64,000 nt of DNA from Arthrinium phaeospermum (taxonomy: Eukaryota; Ascomycota; Sordariomycetes; Amphisphaeriales; Apiosporaceae): the NCBI GenBank assembly GCA_006503535.1, contig QYRS01000010.1, forward strand, positions 1,116,001 to 1,180,000, read 5' to 3'. The position numbers were made by a program, and so were the translations under genes. Of this stretch, positions 9,774-21,149 are shown in pieces (positions within the stretch are counted from its first letter, which is position 1; each line of letters opens with the position of its first letter). The notes beneath the pieces are model-generated. The model did not search any database. It was not told where the DNA came from and saw nothing but the letters and a program-made list of their open reading frames with translations.

Positions 9774-11372
9774 TCACGCACCCGGAGCCTGGAAGATGAG
9801 TCTCTTCCGTGTAGGTGAGGGAGGCTGCTTCCACGCCGGCTGATCCGGATCGAACCCCACCAAGCAGTTGACCGTCTCCGCTCCCTCGCCCGCGTCGTTA
9901 ATCTGCGTCTTGGTGGGATCCCTCCAGCCGCCGGTCAGCTTGATGTAGGCGTCGAGGGCGTCCGTCATAGTCCGTCCCAGCCCCAGCGCGTCTCGGGCCC
10001 GCGCGTGCGCGTAGAACTGCAGCAGGCTCTTCGCGGCCGCCCGCTGCCCCTTCTTGATGAGCGCGCGGGCGCCGCCCTCGACCCAGCCGTCGTTGTTGTT
10101 GCCCAGGTCCGCGAGCGTCTGGTTCTCGAACGCCACCAGCATGTCCGTGACGAGCGGGTGGAATACCGTCGGCGCCGAGCACATGTAGTACAGGACGCGC
10201 TTGAAGAGGCGGCCCGCGAAGGCCGAGGCCTCCTGCAGCTCAAAGTCCGGGTTCAGGAAGCTGGAGGACGCGCCCGTCGTCAGATACCGGTGTTGGCCGT
10301 ACTCGGGCAGGACGGCGTCGACGCCGAGCCATGTGGGGAGGAAGGGCGCGGCAACGGAACCCGTCGGGGCGTTCCAGATGCGGATCAGGTCCGGGTCGAG
10401 GTCCGGGTAGATGCTGACGACCTGCCCGTAGCCGGCCTCGTCGTCCGAGATGCGCGGGTCGCGCACCCGCGCCATCAGGTCCCTCTCCGTCACGGGCGCC
10501 ATGGCCCGCGTGGCGTCTTCCAGCTGCGCCTGCGACATGTACTTGAACCCGCCGTCTCGGGCGGTGTAGTTGTCCCCCTGCTTGCCGTAGGTCTCGAAGA
10601 TGTTGAACGGCTTTCCCGACTTGGGATCCCACCACCCGCGCTCGACCGCAAAGTCGACGACGTGGTCGGAGCCCATGTAATCCCTGCTTCCTTTGAAATC
10701 CACGGGAAAGTCCTCGATGTAACCCGGATATAGCACGCGGACCTCGTCGGAACCAAGCCGTTCCGCTGCCCACAGCTTTTGGCCCCCAGCAAACTCCCAG
10801 ACCACCCAGCCCTCGTCCTTGTCGGCGATCAGGTGCGAGTTGCCGCCGTAGGTAGCCTCGCCGTACTCACCAATAAACCGGCCAATGATCTCGACCCCTT
10901 CGCGCGCCGTTGAAGCGCGCTCCAATACGATGCGCGCAAGGTCGCTGTACTGCAGCCCCGTCTGCGGGATGGGTGTCATGTCGTACAGCTCGTCGCGGTT
11001 GTCGGCCCAGACGTCGCGGACGGCGACGCCCCTCTCGTTTACGCCGCCGTTGGTCAGCGGCGCCGGGAACCCCTCAAAGTCCGAGTACTCCATGCTGACG
11101 TAGCGCCAGGTGTGGTTGGCCTGGGGAATCTGGAGGAGGCGGCCGGGCTTGACGGCGTCCTCAGTCACCCCGACGGTGATGGTGGCGTTGGGCGCGTGGT
11201 CGGCTGCCGGGAAGACTTGCAGCCAGTGGGACGAGACCTCCTCGCCGGTCCCGCCGACCATGACGACGCCGTCCGCCGTGAGGTCCTTGCCCACGTAGAA
11301 TGCATAGCTGGCATGTACAGACTCTGCGAGCAGCAGACTCGTCGAGATGACGACGCAGATCAGGTTCACCAT
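9774..11372 (-). CDS. Secreted peptidase family C69 (PepD-like Ntn hydrolase) protein
   Basis: This intronless gene encodes 532 aa from the first ATG of the frame; codons upstream are open but lack an ATG. Residues 1-21 are a clear signal peptide ending VHA, and the mature chain would begin SYAFYVGKDLTADG. The start of the mature chain, the following VGGTGEEVSSHW, the block GGNSHLIADKDEGWVVWEFAGG, and GKPFNIFETYGKQGDNY match dipeptidase family C69 (PepD/secernin). Known members are N-terminal-nucleophile hydrolases that cleave dipeptides or amides. In the bacterial enzymes I know the exposed first residue is Cys; here the residue after the predicted signal-peptidase site is Ser22. Several sequons (NAT, NHT, NYT, NQT) fit secretion. 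The protein likely acts outside the cell or in the vacuole on small peptides. The substrate is unknown. Confidence 0.85.
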   Translation of the reverse strand: MVNLICVVISTSLLLAESVHASYAFYVGKDLTADGVVMVGGTGEEVSSHWLQVFPAADHAPNATITVGVTEDAVKPGRLLQIPQANHTWRYVSMEYSDFEGFPAPLTNGGVNERGVAVRDVWADNRDELYDMTPIPQTGLQYSDLARIVLERASTAREGVEIIGRFIGEYGEATYGGNSHLIADKDEGWVVWEFAGGQKLWAAERLGSDEVRVLYPGYIEDFPVDFKGSRDYMGSDHVVDFAVERGWWDPKSGKPFNIFETYGKQGDNYTARDGGFKYMSQAQLEDATRAMAPVTERDLMARVRDPRISDDEAGYGQVVSIYPDLDPDLIRIWNAPTGSVAAPFLPTWLGVDAVLPEYGQHRYLTTGASSSFLNPDFELQEASAFAGRLFKRVLYYMCSAPTVFHPLVTDMLVAFENQTLADLGNNNDGWVEGGARALIKKGQRAAAKSLLQFYAHARARDALGLGRTMTDALDAYIKLTGGWRDPTKTQINDAGEGAETVNCLVGFDPDQPAWKQPPSPTRKRLIFQAPGA

Positions 11373-11947
11373 GGCGTTGCAACAAAAAGTATGCGCTCCG
11401 GGGACCTGAGAATATGCCACTGTCGGACGCAGAGGAATCTTAAATATTAAATGGTCTCCAAGCGCTTTGGCATGCCGAACACCGGCACTCCAGGGGTTCC
11501 GCAAAAGTGGTACTGGCCGGCAGACTCCGGCCAAAGAACCCGGCTAGCTAGGATGTGCCCAGCCAGACGAGCACTACTTGACTCGTCCTCTGTATTCTTC
11601 GCGTGTTCGCTCTACTGCAAAGTAACAGGGCCTGGAAGCCAAGATACAGACCAAGTTTCTCGAGGGACCGTCATTCGGAATTGTGCCAAATGATATATTA
11701 TGCCGCTATGCCAATGACAACCCTTTGCTGACACTACTTACGCCGTAATCATCATTCAAATTGCTTGGGTATCTGTCTATGCTGCATTTACTCTGTGTTG
11801 TGGGAGAAGAATGAGAATGAACGCCAGCCACGGGCTAATACTCCTTGGAAAGCCATGGCATATGCAGATAAGTCATGATGATTCGTTACCCCGTGTCGTT
11901 TCATTGCATGACAACGCTTTCCCCTTGGTCCTGTAGGTATAGCGCCC
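11373..11947. other. Intergenic region
   Basis: Promoter of the C69 gene and 3' flank of the UBA/UIM gene, both on the minus strand. An in-frame open extension upstream of the C69 start lacks an ATG. Nothing else is supported. Confidence 0.55.
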
Positions 11948-14900
11948 CTACAAAGGCTTGCCAGGATTGCTGGGTGTGTTGAGAAGCTCCTCGTCAACCT
12001 CCATGTCCATGTTCATAACATCCGTGGCAGGCTTGTCTGGACGGGCCAGAAACGACATAGGCCTACCTACACGCTCTTGCATCTCGGGTCCTCTCGACTC
12101 GGCCTCCACAAGATTATCGTCGCTGCTCAGCTTCAAGGGCACGTTCTCAGTCGTCCTGCACGTAGCCAGAGACTCGACTAGACCCCCGAGCTTGTTAGGC
12201 TGCGAAGCAGGACTAGCGAATTCTTGGTGTGACGTGGTTGGGCCTTTGCCGTCATCATCATCAAATGTATCGTTATACAGCAACATCTCTCTGTCAGATC
12301 CATGACCTGTACTGCCCAGTGTAGCAAGAGAGGAGCTACGACTGTGCTTCCTCTTGGTGGATGAGGCGAAATCAATACCCTCCCAGGTGTTCCCATCTCG
12401 AGTGGGCACATTTGGCGCTGGAGCAGACTCGTGGCTTTGCTCCTCGCCGAGTTCCTGCTGAAACGAGCGGTTGTCGGCTTGGACAAACATCTAAACTGGT
12501 TAGAAGGACTGCAAGGGTATGGGATCAGCATCACTTACCCGCAATGCCTGAGACAACGGTACAGGGTCTTCTTCATAAGCTTCTGCGGTAGCGTACACGA
12601 GAATAGGATGTTTCGATTCGGACCCAGCGGCCACCAAAACATCGCCAAGTGTTGTTTTCTACACCATCGAATTAGCACTCAGGAACTTTTTGGTGCAGTC
12701 AGTGAGTTCCAGGGGAAAACCTACCTCAACAGTAATAGGATGCGGTTCGTTGGCGGCATAGCCGACCTTCCACCATTGTCCAAGTAGCTTTGTGTCCGGT
12801 TGGTCTTCAAACTGCATGAGATCGCCGTCCTCTTTTGCCCACAGGTATGCTATTCCCGGAGCAGTGGCAACGCCTCGAAGGTGATACTTGTGCGTCGGAT
12901 CCCAACATTGAGGCTGGTAGCGTTCGGGGTCAGATTTGTGGATGTATTTAGACTCGAACTCGGCATCGGCTTCCTCTTCCCGGCAGGTCAAAACCTTGGA
13001 AGCGTTGTTCAATGCTTCCAGGCATTGTCTATGCCGCGTCTCCATTTCAGACAGCTGAGTTTCGATGTACGCGAGCTGCTCTGTGGCTAGTCGCACTTTC
13101 TCCTGGAGCGCGGCGTACTTTTGGCTTTCGTCATCCGTAAAGGAACATACTGAGGTATTTTGGAGTGCAAAGAGGTCGTTCATCGTAGGCGCATTGCCTA
13201 GACCCACGCGCTCACGAACCTGACGCCATTGCGCGTCCTGTCGCAGCCTTTGCATCAGGTCTTCACATGTCTGTATGACCTTTTGCCAGCAATCCCGGCT
13301 CCCATGGGATTTATCCAGCCAGGCATGGGCTTCTTGATCGTTTGCCCCATGATGGCACTTTAATATGCTCTTTTTCCAGTCTTCCGCCCCTTTCAGACCA
13401 GTCTGTCTGAGCTGGTTCATGTGCACCTGAAGCTCGATAGCTAGATTCTTCCGCTCTTCTACGTAGCGATCGACATAAAGCACAGCAGGAATGTCGCAAC
13501 TTCTTTGAAGACCCTCTCCATTAAATCGGATCGCGAGAACAGCGCTGGGCTCCACAAGAGTAGCAGTCTTACTGTCCTCAGGGTCCCAAGGCTGCGGTCC
13601 CAGTGCATGATTCCAGAAAAGGCGATCCAGGGCATCGTAGAGAGTGTCTACTTCCTGCCATTGGAAATTGATATCATTAGAACCGACATCCAGTAATATG
13701 AAGCGAGCCGTATCTTCGTCGTCGCTCAGATCTTCGTCGGGTTTCTCGTCGGACTCTTCGTTGAAACTCCCATCAGCTTTCTCGCCGAGCTTATCTCTTG
13801 GAAATATGGGTTGCCCCTTGCCTAGGGTTTCGAGCCGGCCGTATCGGCAGTTGGGGATAACCTCTCCCACTTTCTTCAGGGCATCAAAGAAATTGTGATC
13901 GAGATCAGGCGGCGCCCAACCCCCATGGGTGGGATCAATGTCATATGTCTTGGCTATCACATCGGCGCTGCCATAGCTTCGGTCGGTGGTGTCAAGGAAA
14001 GCAAGTAGGCGTTGCAGTTCGTCGACAAAACTAGGAAATACGCCATCTGGCGATGCATCTGCTTCTTCGCCGTCCCGTGCAGGTCCCATGATAGGCTGCC
14101 CTTTCCACCAATCCATATGACTTCCGTAGTCTTTAACTGCCGAACCGGCAGCATACGACAGTAAAACATTCCTCGCTAGCGGTATGCTGTGAAAGATGGA
14201 GATGATGGCCCCTAGGCGATGATCGTTGAGTGAGCGCAAGAATGCAGGGGCACCTGGTATGCGCTGACGGGCTGATGGGGGAGGGTCGGCAGTTGCAGAG
14301 TTACTGTCTGTCTTGGTTGGCACCAGAGCCCACTGATCCTGCTGGTAATCGGGTCGGTTTGCCGGGCCAAAGTATTTCACGTTTGGGTCGTTGTCCATCA
14401 CGCCTACCTCTTGAGCAGGAACGCCGGACTGGGCGGCCGATTCGGCAAGAGCTCGCCGCAGGTCGGCATCTTCGTCAGCCGCGGTAGTCGGGGCACCTGG
14501 AACATAGGCAGAGTCAGTTATACCCGCTGCCTCGGACGCAGTCAAGTCGACTAGCCTACCCAATGGTGATCGGTTCGCCGCCCTAGAAGGCGGACGGGTG
14601 GGATTTGTGCTGTTTTGGTAGTTGGAAACCTCGTCTGGTCCTTGTATGTTGAAGGCAGGTATGTTGCCTGGGTTCTGTGTGTCGTCGCCGTCTCGCCCTG
14701 CGGAAAAGGCAGTGTCGTCCCACGCATTATTATACTGTATGAAGAGGGCGTATCAGTTAGTGGCTCGGCATATCCTATGTTGTTTTGTGCGTACCTTCTT
14801 CGCGGCGGTTTCCGGATCGTCAAATAGCTCGTTGATAGCTCGCTCAACATTGTTGTTATTGGCCTGGGTGACGGCGTTGTCAGTCCTATATAACGGTACC

Positions 14901-15015
14901 ATCCAGGACCACAAGAGAATGGGCATCGACAAACCTGAAGACACCTGGTGGCCACGTCTCGGCTCACCCCAGCAATAGAGCAGACCGTCTCGACATCACT
15001 GTCCGCGATACTCAT
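11948..15015 (-). CDS. UBA/UIM protein with catalytically degenerate USP-type deubiquitinase domain (USP25/28- or Ubp2-like)
   Basis: Five exons (15015-14935, 14863-14795, 14734-12725, 12658-12539, 12490-11948) give 940 aa. All junctions keep phase 0 and have GT donors with CAG or TAG acceptors. The N-terminus holds a UBA domain (about 6-46, with VCSIAGVS and NNNNVERAINELFDDPE) split by intron 1. A UIM follows at about 137-153 (DEDADLRRALAESAAQS). A large domain of roughly 170-790 has the USP layout: an N-terminal box ending SIFHSIPLARNVLLSY, an inserted coiled coil (about 600-650), the box YHLRGVATAPGIAYLW and the final VLVAAGSESKHPILVYA. The usual GNTCYLNS cysteine box reads SLNDHRLGAII, and the GHY histidine box reads IAY, so both catalytic positions are lost. 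A Ser/Asp-rich tail follows. I infer a ubiquitin-binding scaffold, possibly acting like yeast Rup1/Ubp2. It lies in tandem with CDC34. Confidence 0.85.
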
Positions 15016-16082
15016 CTTGACCGGATGGCAGCTCGAGGGCTGGTCGTACTGTGGTAGAAGATTGCGCGCCACCCAGGCTGAGATGACATGGGAGGTCAAG
15101 ATGGATGCGCCGGGGTCTTGCGCAACGACGGCGGATGGTAGTTGCTACTTGGAAGCTCTATTGAGGTGCAATCTGTGCCTTGCCTCAGTCAGCGAGCGAG
15201 CTGCGGCAAAAATGATGCCGTCAAGGAATATAAAAGCTGGTCGGAATGAATGGCTGGTAGAAATCAATACATGTGCATCAATCAATGTATCTCCCCGGTC
15301 CTGGTCGTGTGTGCAAGTATAGCTCGCTCCTCACGTAGCCTTGCATTCGACCTTCTTCCAGCTTGCTCTACCCTGCTGAAGGGACGACCAGTAGGCGTGG
15401 CAGCTAGGTGGGTAGCAAGCACTGTACAATGGTAGGTACCGAGCGTCTGGCGTTTGGCGACTGCGGGGATAGCCGCTGGATTGCCCATTATGTAACTTGC
15501 TTGCCCCGCGCTATGGTTTCGTCAGACCTGTAGCCATCCATACCTTTGCGCATCATGCATTGAGTACTTAACTTCGTATGGTCAGGTACTTGAGGCGGGT
15601 ATTTTGGCATGAATAGAGATGTTCCCTATCAGGGGTTAATTTGCAATATCGGATTCGTAGTATCAGGATGTTTGCATCAGACGTATGTGCAACCAGCTTG
15701 TCTGCAAGGTATGTGATAATGGATTTAATACACAATCTATCGCGCCCAATAAAGTATCCCGTTAACACCGCCCCAAAAACCCTTGAACACCCTAAGACCC
15801 CAAAATATCAAATTACCTCTATCGTTATATAAAGAGCCCGATCTAGAAGCAGAAGCAATCGATTATGCCCCCGCAGCAGAGGCCGTCAATCCAAACGATG
15901 AGGCCCAATGCAGATTCCATCTGCCGGCTTCGTCGAATAGGAGATCGTTGGTGGAACGCCGATGAACCGACGCTATGCAAATGTGTAGTCATGTCTCCCG
16001 CCTGCGCCGTCCGTGGTCAAGGAGATTTGGCATGGTCCACGCGTCCGTGTATCTGTGAATCCATCCCGGGGTTTCGTGCCCT
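15016..16082. other. Intergenic region
   Basis: This stretch separates two minus-strand ubiquitin-pathway genes. It contains the promoter of the UBA/UIM gene, with a possible TATA-like stretch near 15826 on the other strand. No gene is recognisable. Confidence 0.55.
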
Positions 16083-16860
16083 CTAAGAATCTTCGTCCTC
16101 ACTGGCGCCGTCTTCGTCCTCTCCGTCCTCGTCGAAATCGCCCATCTCTTCGTCGCCTGTGTCGCTGCCGCCAAAGTCCAACTCTTCGTCGCTCTCAGCC
16201 CAGAATGCTGCCTCGTCGTCCACCGACTTGGGGGGAGGTGTCGCATCTAATGAGGTCGGCATGACGAAACCAGCAGGGATATCTGATTTGGACCTTTGTA
16301 CAACCTCGCCTGCCTTCTTGTTGTAGCTGGCCCGGTCGTCTCGGTACATGACACCGGCGTCCACATTGGCAGGCGAGTTAATCTCTGGATCGTCCAGGAG
16401 CAGAAGGACAGATCGTAGGACGGATTCGACACCTTGCAGTGGCGACCATCTTTCGCTGGCGGCCTCACCCGACATGATGTCCTCACCTGGGTTGTGAAGA
16501 ATCGATATGCACAGCTTGCCATCAGGGTACACGTTCGGGTGGTAGATGGGGATCATGAAGCGAAATGTCGGAGGCTTGTAAGGGTATTCGTTTTCGAAAA
16601 GCATTTCCGCCCTGAAATAACCACCGTTGAAGGCGCTATCCGAGTTGATGACCATGAGACCGAGCTTCCAATGAAGCAGGTTGTCGTTGGCAAGCTATAG
16701 AAAAAGAACGGGAGGTTAGCAAAACCGTCCAAAAGACACACAAAAGACAATGCATATGGGTGTTACTCACGTCAATATTAACCCATGGTTCCTTCTGAAG
16801 TTCACCTAGTTCTTGCATGAGACGTGTCTTGGCGCCGTTGAGACCTGCTCCTGGAGCCAT
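16083..16860 (-). CDS. CDC34: Ubiquitin-conjugating enzyme E2, Cdc34 type
   Basis: Two exons (16860-16771, 16694-16083) encode 233 aa. The UBC fold contains HPN at 82-84 and the catalytic Cys92 in GKLCISILH. Next comes the insertion GEDIMSGEAASERWSP, the acidic-loop signature of Cdc34 and Ube2R-type E2s. SPANVDAGVMYR follows as in Cdc34. The last ~45 residues are a strongly acidic tail rich in Asp, Glu and Ser (about 190-233), which in Cdc34 binds the basic canyon of the cullin in SCF ubiquitin ligases. Known function: K48-linked chain assembly by SCF, acting on cell-cycle inhibitors such as Sic1. The single intron interrupts the N-terminal helix region after WVNID, with donor GTGAGT and acceptor TAG. 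Start and stop are unambiguous. S. pombe Ubc15-like is the nearest alternative, but the acidic tail favours Cdc34. Confidence 0.92.
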
Positions 16861-19800
16861 CTTTGATGTCGCAAGGTCGTATGCTGTATGTGTGGGTGGT
16901 GAAATGGTGTGATTCGGAGGTGAGTCGATGTGAAGAGTTGTTCGTAGTGAGTGTTCTCAATTTGAGTCAAGTTGGCCGAAGGCAGCCAGGTTTTAAAGTC
17001 GTCGCGTGCTTGGGTTTAAATGTGCGACTGACCGACCGTCCAAGGCTCTAAGCAAGCGGTATCTCCTTTGTGCTGATCCCGGCGGATGTGGGGGTGGTGA
17101 GGAAACCAGGTGGGCGAGGAATGCAAAAGAAGACAGATACAAGCCACCGGAGATAGAAACCAAAGATGATGGAGAAAAGGAACCACACCTTCTCGCGAGT
17201 GAGGTCGTTGGGTGGTAGAAGTTAATCAAAGCCTCTGGTTGGAACGTACGTACTGGGGAGTTTGGGAAAATGGCGGGGGACCTAGTTGGGTTTTAAGACT
17301 GATTCCAGTGCCTGCCAGGTACTGACTGTGCTGGTGCCTGTCTGTCATGCCCCAAAACTGGGATGGGATCAAGTATGGAGCGGTGGCGCCAGGCGTCACT
17401 GCGTGCATCAAATCAATCGGATAGCCGCTTGTTCCCTGCGTGGGGATCCCTCAATAGCGTGCCCCGCCCCAGCTCGCCATCACCGTCGTGTAATTGTCCC
17501 AGTCCATGAATAGGTTTGTGACCGCTCTGCGAAGTATTACATGTAAGCGCCATAACTGACTGACTCGCCATGCTCGCCTCTCGCGCTCCCACCTCATGGG
17601 TAGTAACTCATGTCGATATCGGAGGCAAACTTGACGTGCGACTGAGTAGGGAGGTCAAGTGTACCAAGATTACAGCAATTCCATGTTGGGTCATCTACGC
17701 AAAACGGCGATTGCTTATTATGAGATAACTGAATATGGGAGGGGAGGCAACCTTGAGACGGAGGTCTAACTAGGGCCAAGTCTTGTGCTTAATATTGACG
17801 AAAGCTAAATAAAGCCCATTGTCATCCCTGGGGTGCTTTTAAGATATACGATCATCATCTTCGATGCCTAGTAGGAATCAATAGGCAACGCGACGCGATC
17901 CCTATGTACGGAGTACAGAATTTACTAGTCTTCACCACAATTAGGATTATTGCCGTACATTTTGTAATCTGCTCTTCCATCGTCGGCCAGCAATAGCTCC
18001 AATGAAACTTGGCCTACGGAGAAAGGCTTTCGAATTACATACCGCTTCGCAAGTGGAATGATTGACTTCGTCCTGTGTCTGGGGTAAATGTGCGATATCA
18101 CAGACTCACAGTAGGGTAGGTGCGGAAATATGAGATGCAATGATCACGTCGAAGCCTGCTAGAAAGGCATCAACCGCCGATTGCATTTACATGTTACCAG
18201 AAGCCGGTATCGCATTACTAGAGACTTCTTCCCTAGGATGGTTGGTTTAGTATGGTGACGATATTTATCGGAGGTCGGGGGAAAAAAGTTCAAAGAAGGC
18301 TCTTTCCTGAGGTCCCGAGTTGAGCCGAGCCGGTCTGCTTAGGTAGGGACCCGGGTTCGCCATCCACGCGGTACACCAATACAGACGTTTAAACACCTGC
18401 ATGCATTCGACGCCTTGTTGCACCCACGAGACCTGCTGTGTTGGCTCAAGGGTGGAGTCCGCCTTTGTATCTCTCTATGTACCTACATACTTACCTTGCT
18501 CGGCTGGTTTGGCGCTCCTCACAAAAGGCACTGACTGACGTCCGTTTTCCAACCACCGTCCTCGCGCCCTAAGAAATCGGTTTGGAAGCAGACCGTTCCC
18601 ACCGCGTAAAATCTATCAGAAGGTACAACGATTGTGCAGGGTGTATTCATTCGAGGGGGAGGTTGAGGCTGGGTTGTCGCCTGGTTTTGCTGATGGGATG
18701 AACTCCAGCAGTATCGGAAGCGTATCGAGTTCCTTTTGGCGAGACCAACAGTTCAGCGACGCGGTAGAGAACGTTTGGTATGGTGTGACAGCGAAGAAAT
18801 AAAGGCTTTGATCGATCTTAAGGGAACGTGATACAAAGAAATCGTCGTCCCATTGAACGGGCCCCAAGGGGTGTATGTCTATCATCGCATTCCATCCCAG
18901 AAGGGGACGTTGGAACAATGAGCGGCGGGTCAGGGGGGTGTGTGGTGTGTGGTGCTCAAGCGAACAAGGCGTGTTCAGGTTTCGCAGGTAACTGACGGGG
19001 GAGGGTGGACCGTGGACCGTGGACCGTGGTCAATGGCTGGTACTGTGCTGGTTTCTGCTGCCGCTCTCAGTGGAGGTACCACTTTGTTTCTACCTAAGGA
19101 GGCTAAATTGCACTGTATTCCTTGTCCTGGTCGGTAAGACCAGCAGCCTTTTAGCCTGGTTACAGCGCACACAGACGCCCTTCCTGCTTCCCTTTTCTCC
19201 CTCTCTTCCACTCTCTCACTGTGTGGCTTGTACTGTGGGCTGTCTGCCCATTTCTCTCTCTCTCTAGCCCAATCCAGCCCCGTCACAATCGAAACCCCAT
19301 CCGCCATCCATATCCGTCCCCCTTCAGTTTGTCTGCTGATCTCAGCTTTCCCTTCACCAACATCAATCTCCCTCTTCTGGCCAAACGACGAAACCAACCA
19401 GCGCCGAACAGCACCGACCTCTGCGACATCAAAATCATCGCAGTCGCTGCTGTATTCACATTCTTTGACGTAGAAGGAACCGAAAAAGTGCCCGCGGCCA
19501 ATTAAATTTGTGCATGCAGGCTGGGAAGTCGGGTCTCTTGGGCGACCCCAACCGGTCCTGAGGGCGGTATTTTCGCGCGACGACGACCATCACCACCGCA
19601 AACATTCAACCGAACGAGCAACGACGACGAAAGATCTCTTTTGCAGACTACAGCCCGAATTGCATCCTCGTACCTCACCTTGGCGGGACCGTATCCGATT
19701 GTGCGCAGCGCCACAAAGGTTTCTTGGATTGTTTATCCTTTGACGATATCGCTTTTTCCGCAACTCGCCCGTTTCCAACCACTCTAGTCGGTCGGCCTTT

Positions 19801-19954
19801 AGTGTCCTGGTTTATCCGGCCTCAACTCCACAGAACCGACTCCATTATTGTTGACCACGCTGCATCGTCATCACGGCTTCAGGTTCTGCTTTACCCATCG
19901 ACGGAATTGATCAGTGTTCTTGCCGCACCCGCCCCGACCGGCGTGAGGAAATCA
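16861..19954. other. Intergenic region, divergent promoters of CDC34 and MED19
   Basis: These 3.1 kb lie between the two start codons. I find no convincing gene. The part from about 19190 to 19500 is strongly pyrimidine-rich and is probably the promoter or leader of MED19. A short triple repeat of GTGGACC occurs near 19005-19027. One 16-codon upstream open frame is listed separately. Confidence 0.55.
19514..19561 (+). other. Candidate upstream open reading frame of MED19
   Basis: A 15-residue frame opens with ATG and closes with TGA about 390 bases before the MED19 start. It matters only if the mRNA begins upstream of it; the CT-rich tract before it makes that plausible. No conservation data are available. 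Confidence 0.25.
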
Positions 19955-21149
19955 ATGGCCACGATGTCCTTCAATCCACAAACACCTCAGAGTCCGTCGC
20001 AGTTATCGCCTAGCACCGCGGACCCCGTATCGAGCAGCATGAATTCTTCCATGACATCAATAACCACTCTCCCAACTCCTGCACACAGCGTCAACGGATC
20101 GATACAGCACGGCGATTCCGCGCACGACACCGCCATGTCGGATGCCGACTCGCCACACAAGCGGAAACGGATGTCCGACGACATGGGCGAGCAAGGGCAG
20201 AAGAAGGCCCACCTCGAAGATCCTCGCAGACTCGGTATTGAAGACCTGCACATGGACGTCGGCGAAAAGTACTTCCTTTGCAGAACTCGTAAGGCACCCT
20301 TATCTATGATTGAAGATGACTGAAGCAGCTATTGTCCTGGTATGGTGTGCAGAACAGATGGTTGACACTCTGCTCTTCTATAGCCCATTCTGCGTCCCTA
20401 CCTAGTGTCTCTGGAGATCTTTTCGAGATGTTCGGTTTGACTGGCATTGCCGCCGAGGTAGCACGGACAAAGCCTAATGGAGAAAAGAACGCTCTACGTA
20501 AGACGTACAAGGGTCACATCAAATCGCTCGGTGTCAATGGTCATTTCGATAAGGTCGAGAAGGACCCATTCGATCAGGACGGCTTCATGCACATGATCAT
20601 GTACCCCGAGTCCGAATGGTATGTCCATGAGGTACAGGGCAAGGAGGTCGAGCGAGGGTTTTCGAATCCAGTCCAATCCAGCTTGTCGCGGGCCATGACA
20701 ATGGCGAGAGGTATGGTCCCCAACGAGGCTTGGGATAGCTCTGTGCTGGGTGATCTGGCACCCAGTGTCGTGTCCAAGAAGCCAAAGGAGGGTTTGAAGA
20801 AAGCCACACCCGGTACGCCCGCCGGGTCCGCTGGCGGTCTCAGCAATACGAGCAAACTGCAGGTGCCGCAGGTAGATCGTGTGAGACGAATCAACAAGAA
20901 GCGAAGTTACCAGGACAGCAGTTTTGAGGGCTACGGGGACGGATTTCCTGACGACGATCAAGGCGCCGCGTCAGGTTACTCAACCGGCGAAGGCGACGAT
21001 CGGTCGTCGAAGCTGAAGAGGAGAAAACAGGTGACTACAGTCCAGCCGTAGTCCATTTGTTCTCGGCCTCATTGCTAACGTGGAAACAGAACACCGGTTC
21101 ATCCTTCAGTGGAAGTGTACGAAATGGCTACAGCGGGATAGGAACATGA
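19955..21149 (+). CDS. ROX3: Mediator complex subunit 19 (Rox3)
   Basis: Three exons (19955-20288, 20384-21030, 21090-21149) give 346 aa. The N-terminal ~90 residues are Ser/Thr/Pro-rich and disordered. The Rox3 core begins near GEKYFLCRT, where intron 1 interrupts it, and continues with [19 protein letters not shown] and [21 protein letters not shown]. The C-terminus is basic ([17 protein letters not shown]). Known role: head-module subunit of the Mediator complex, linking activators to RNA polymerase II in the nucleus. The basic stretches suit nuclear import. The short last exon adds 19 residues. I took the ATG of MATMSF as start; the second ATG three codons on is a possible alternative, and the frame is open further upstream but without an ATG. 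Confidence 0.88.

Noticed and set aside
18340..18370. Sequence resembling a tRNA B box (GGGTTCGCC)
   Set aside because: No A box at the right distance and no cloverleaf could be folded around it.
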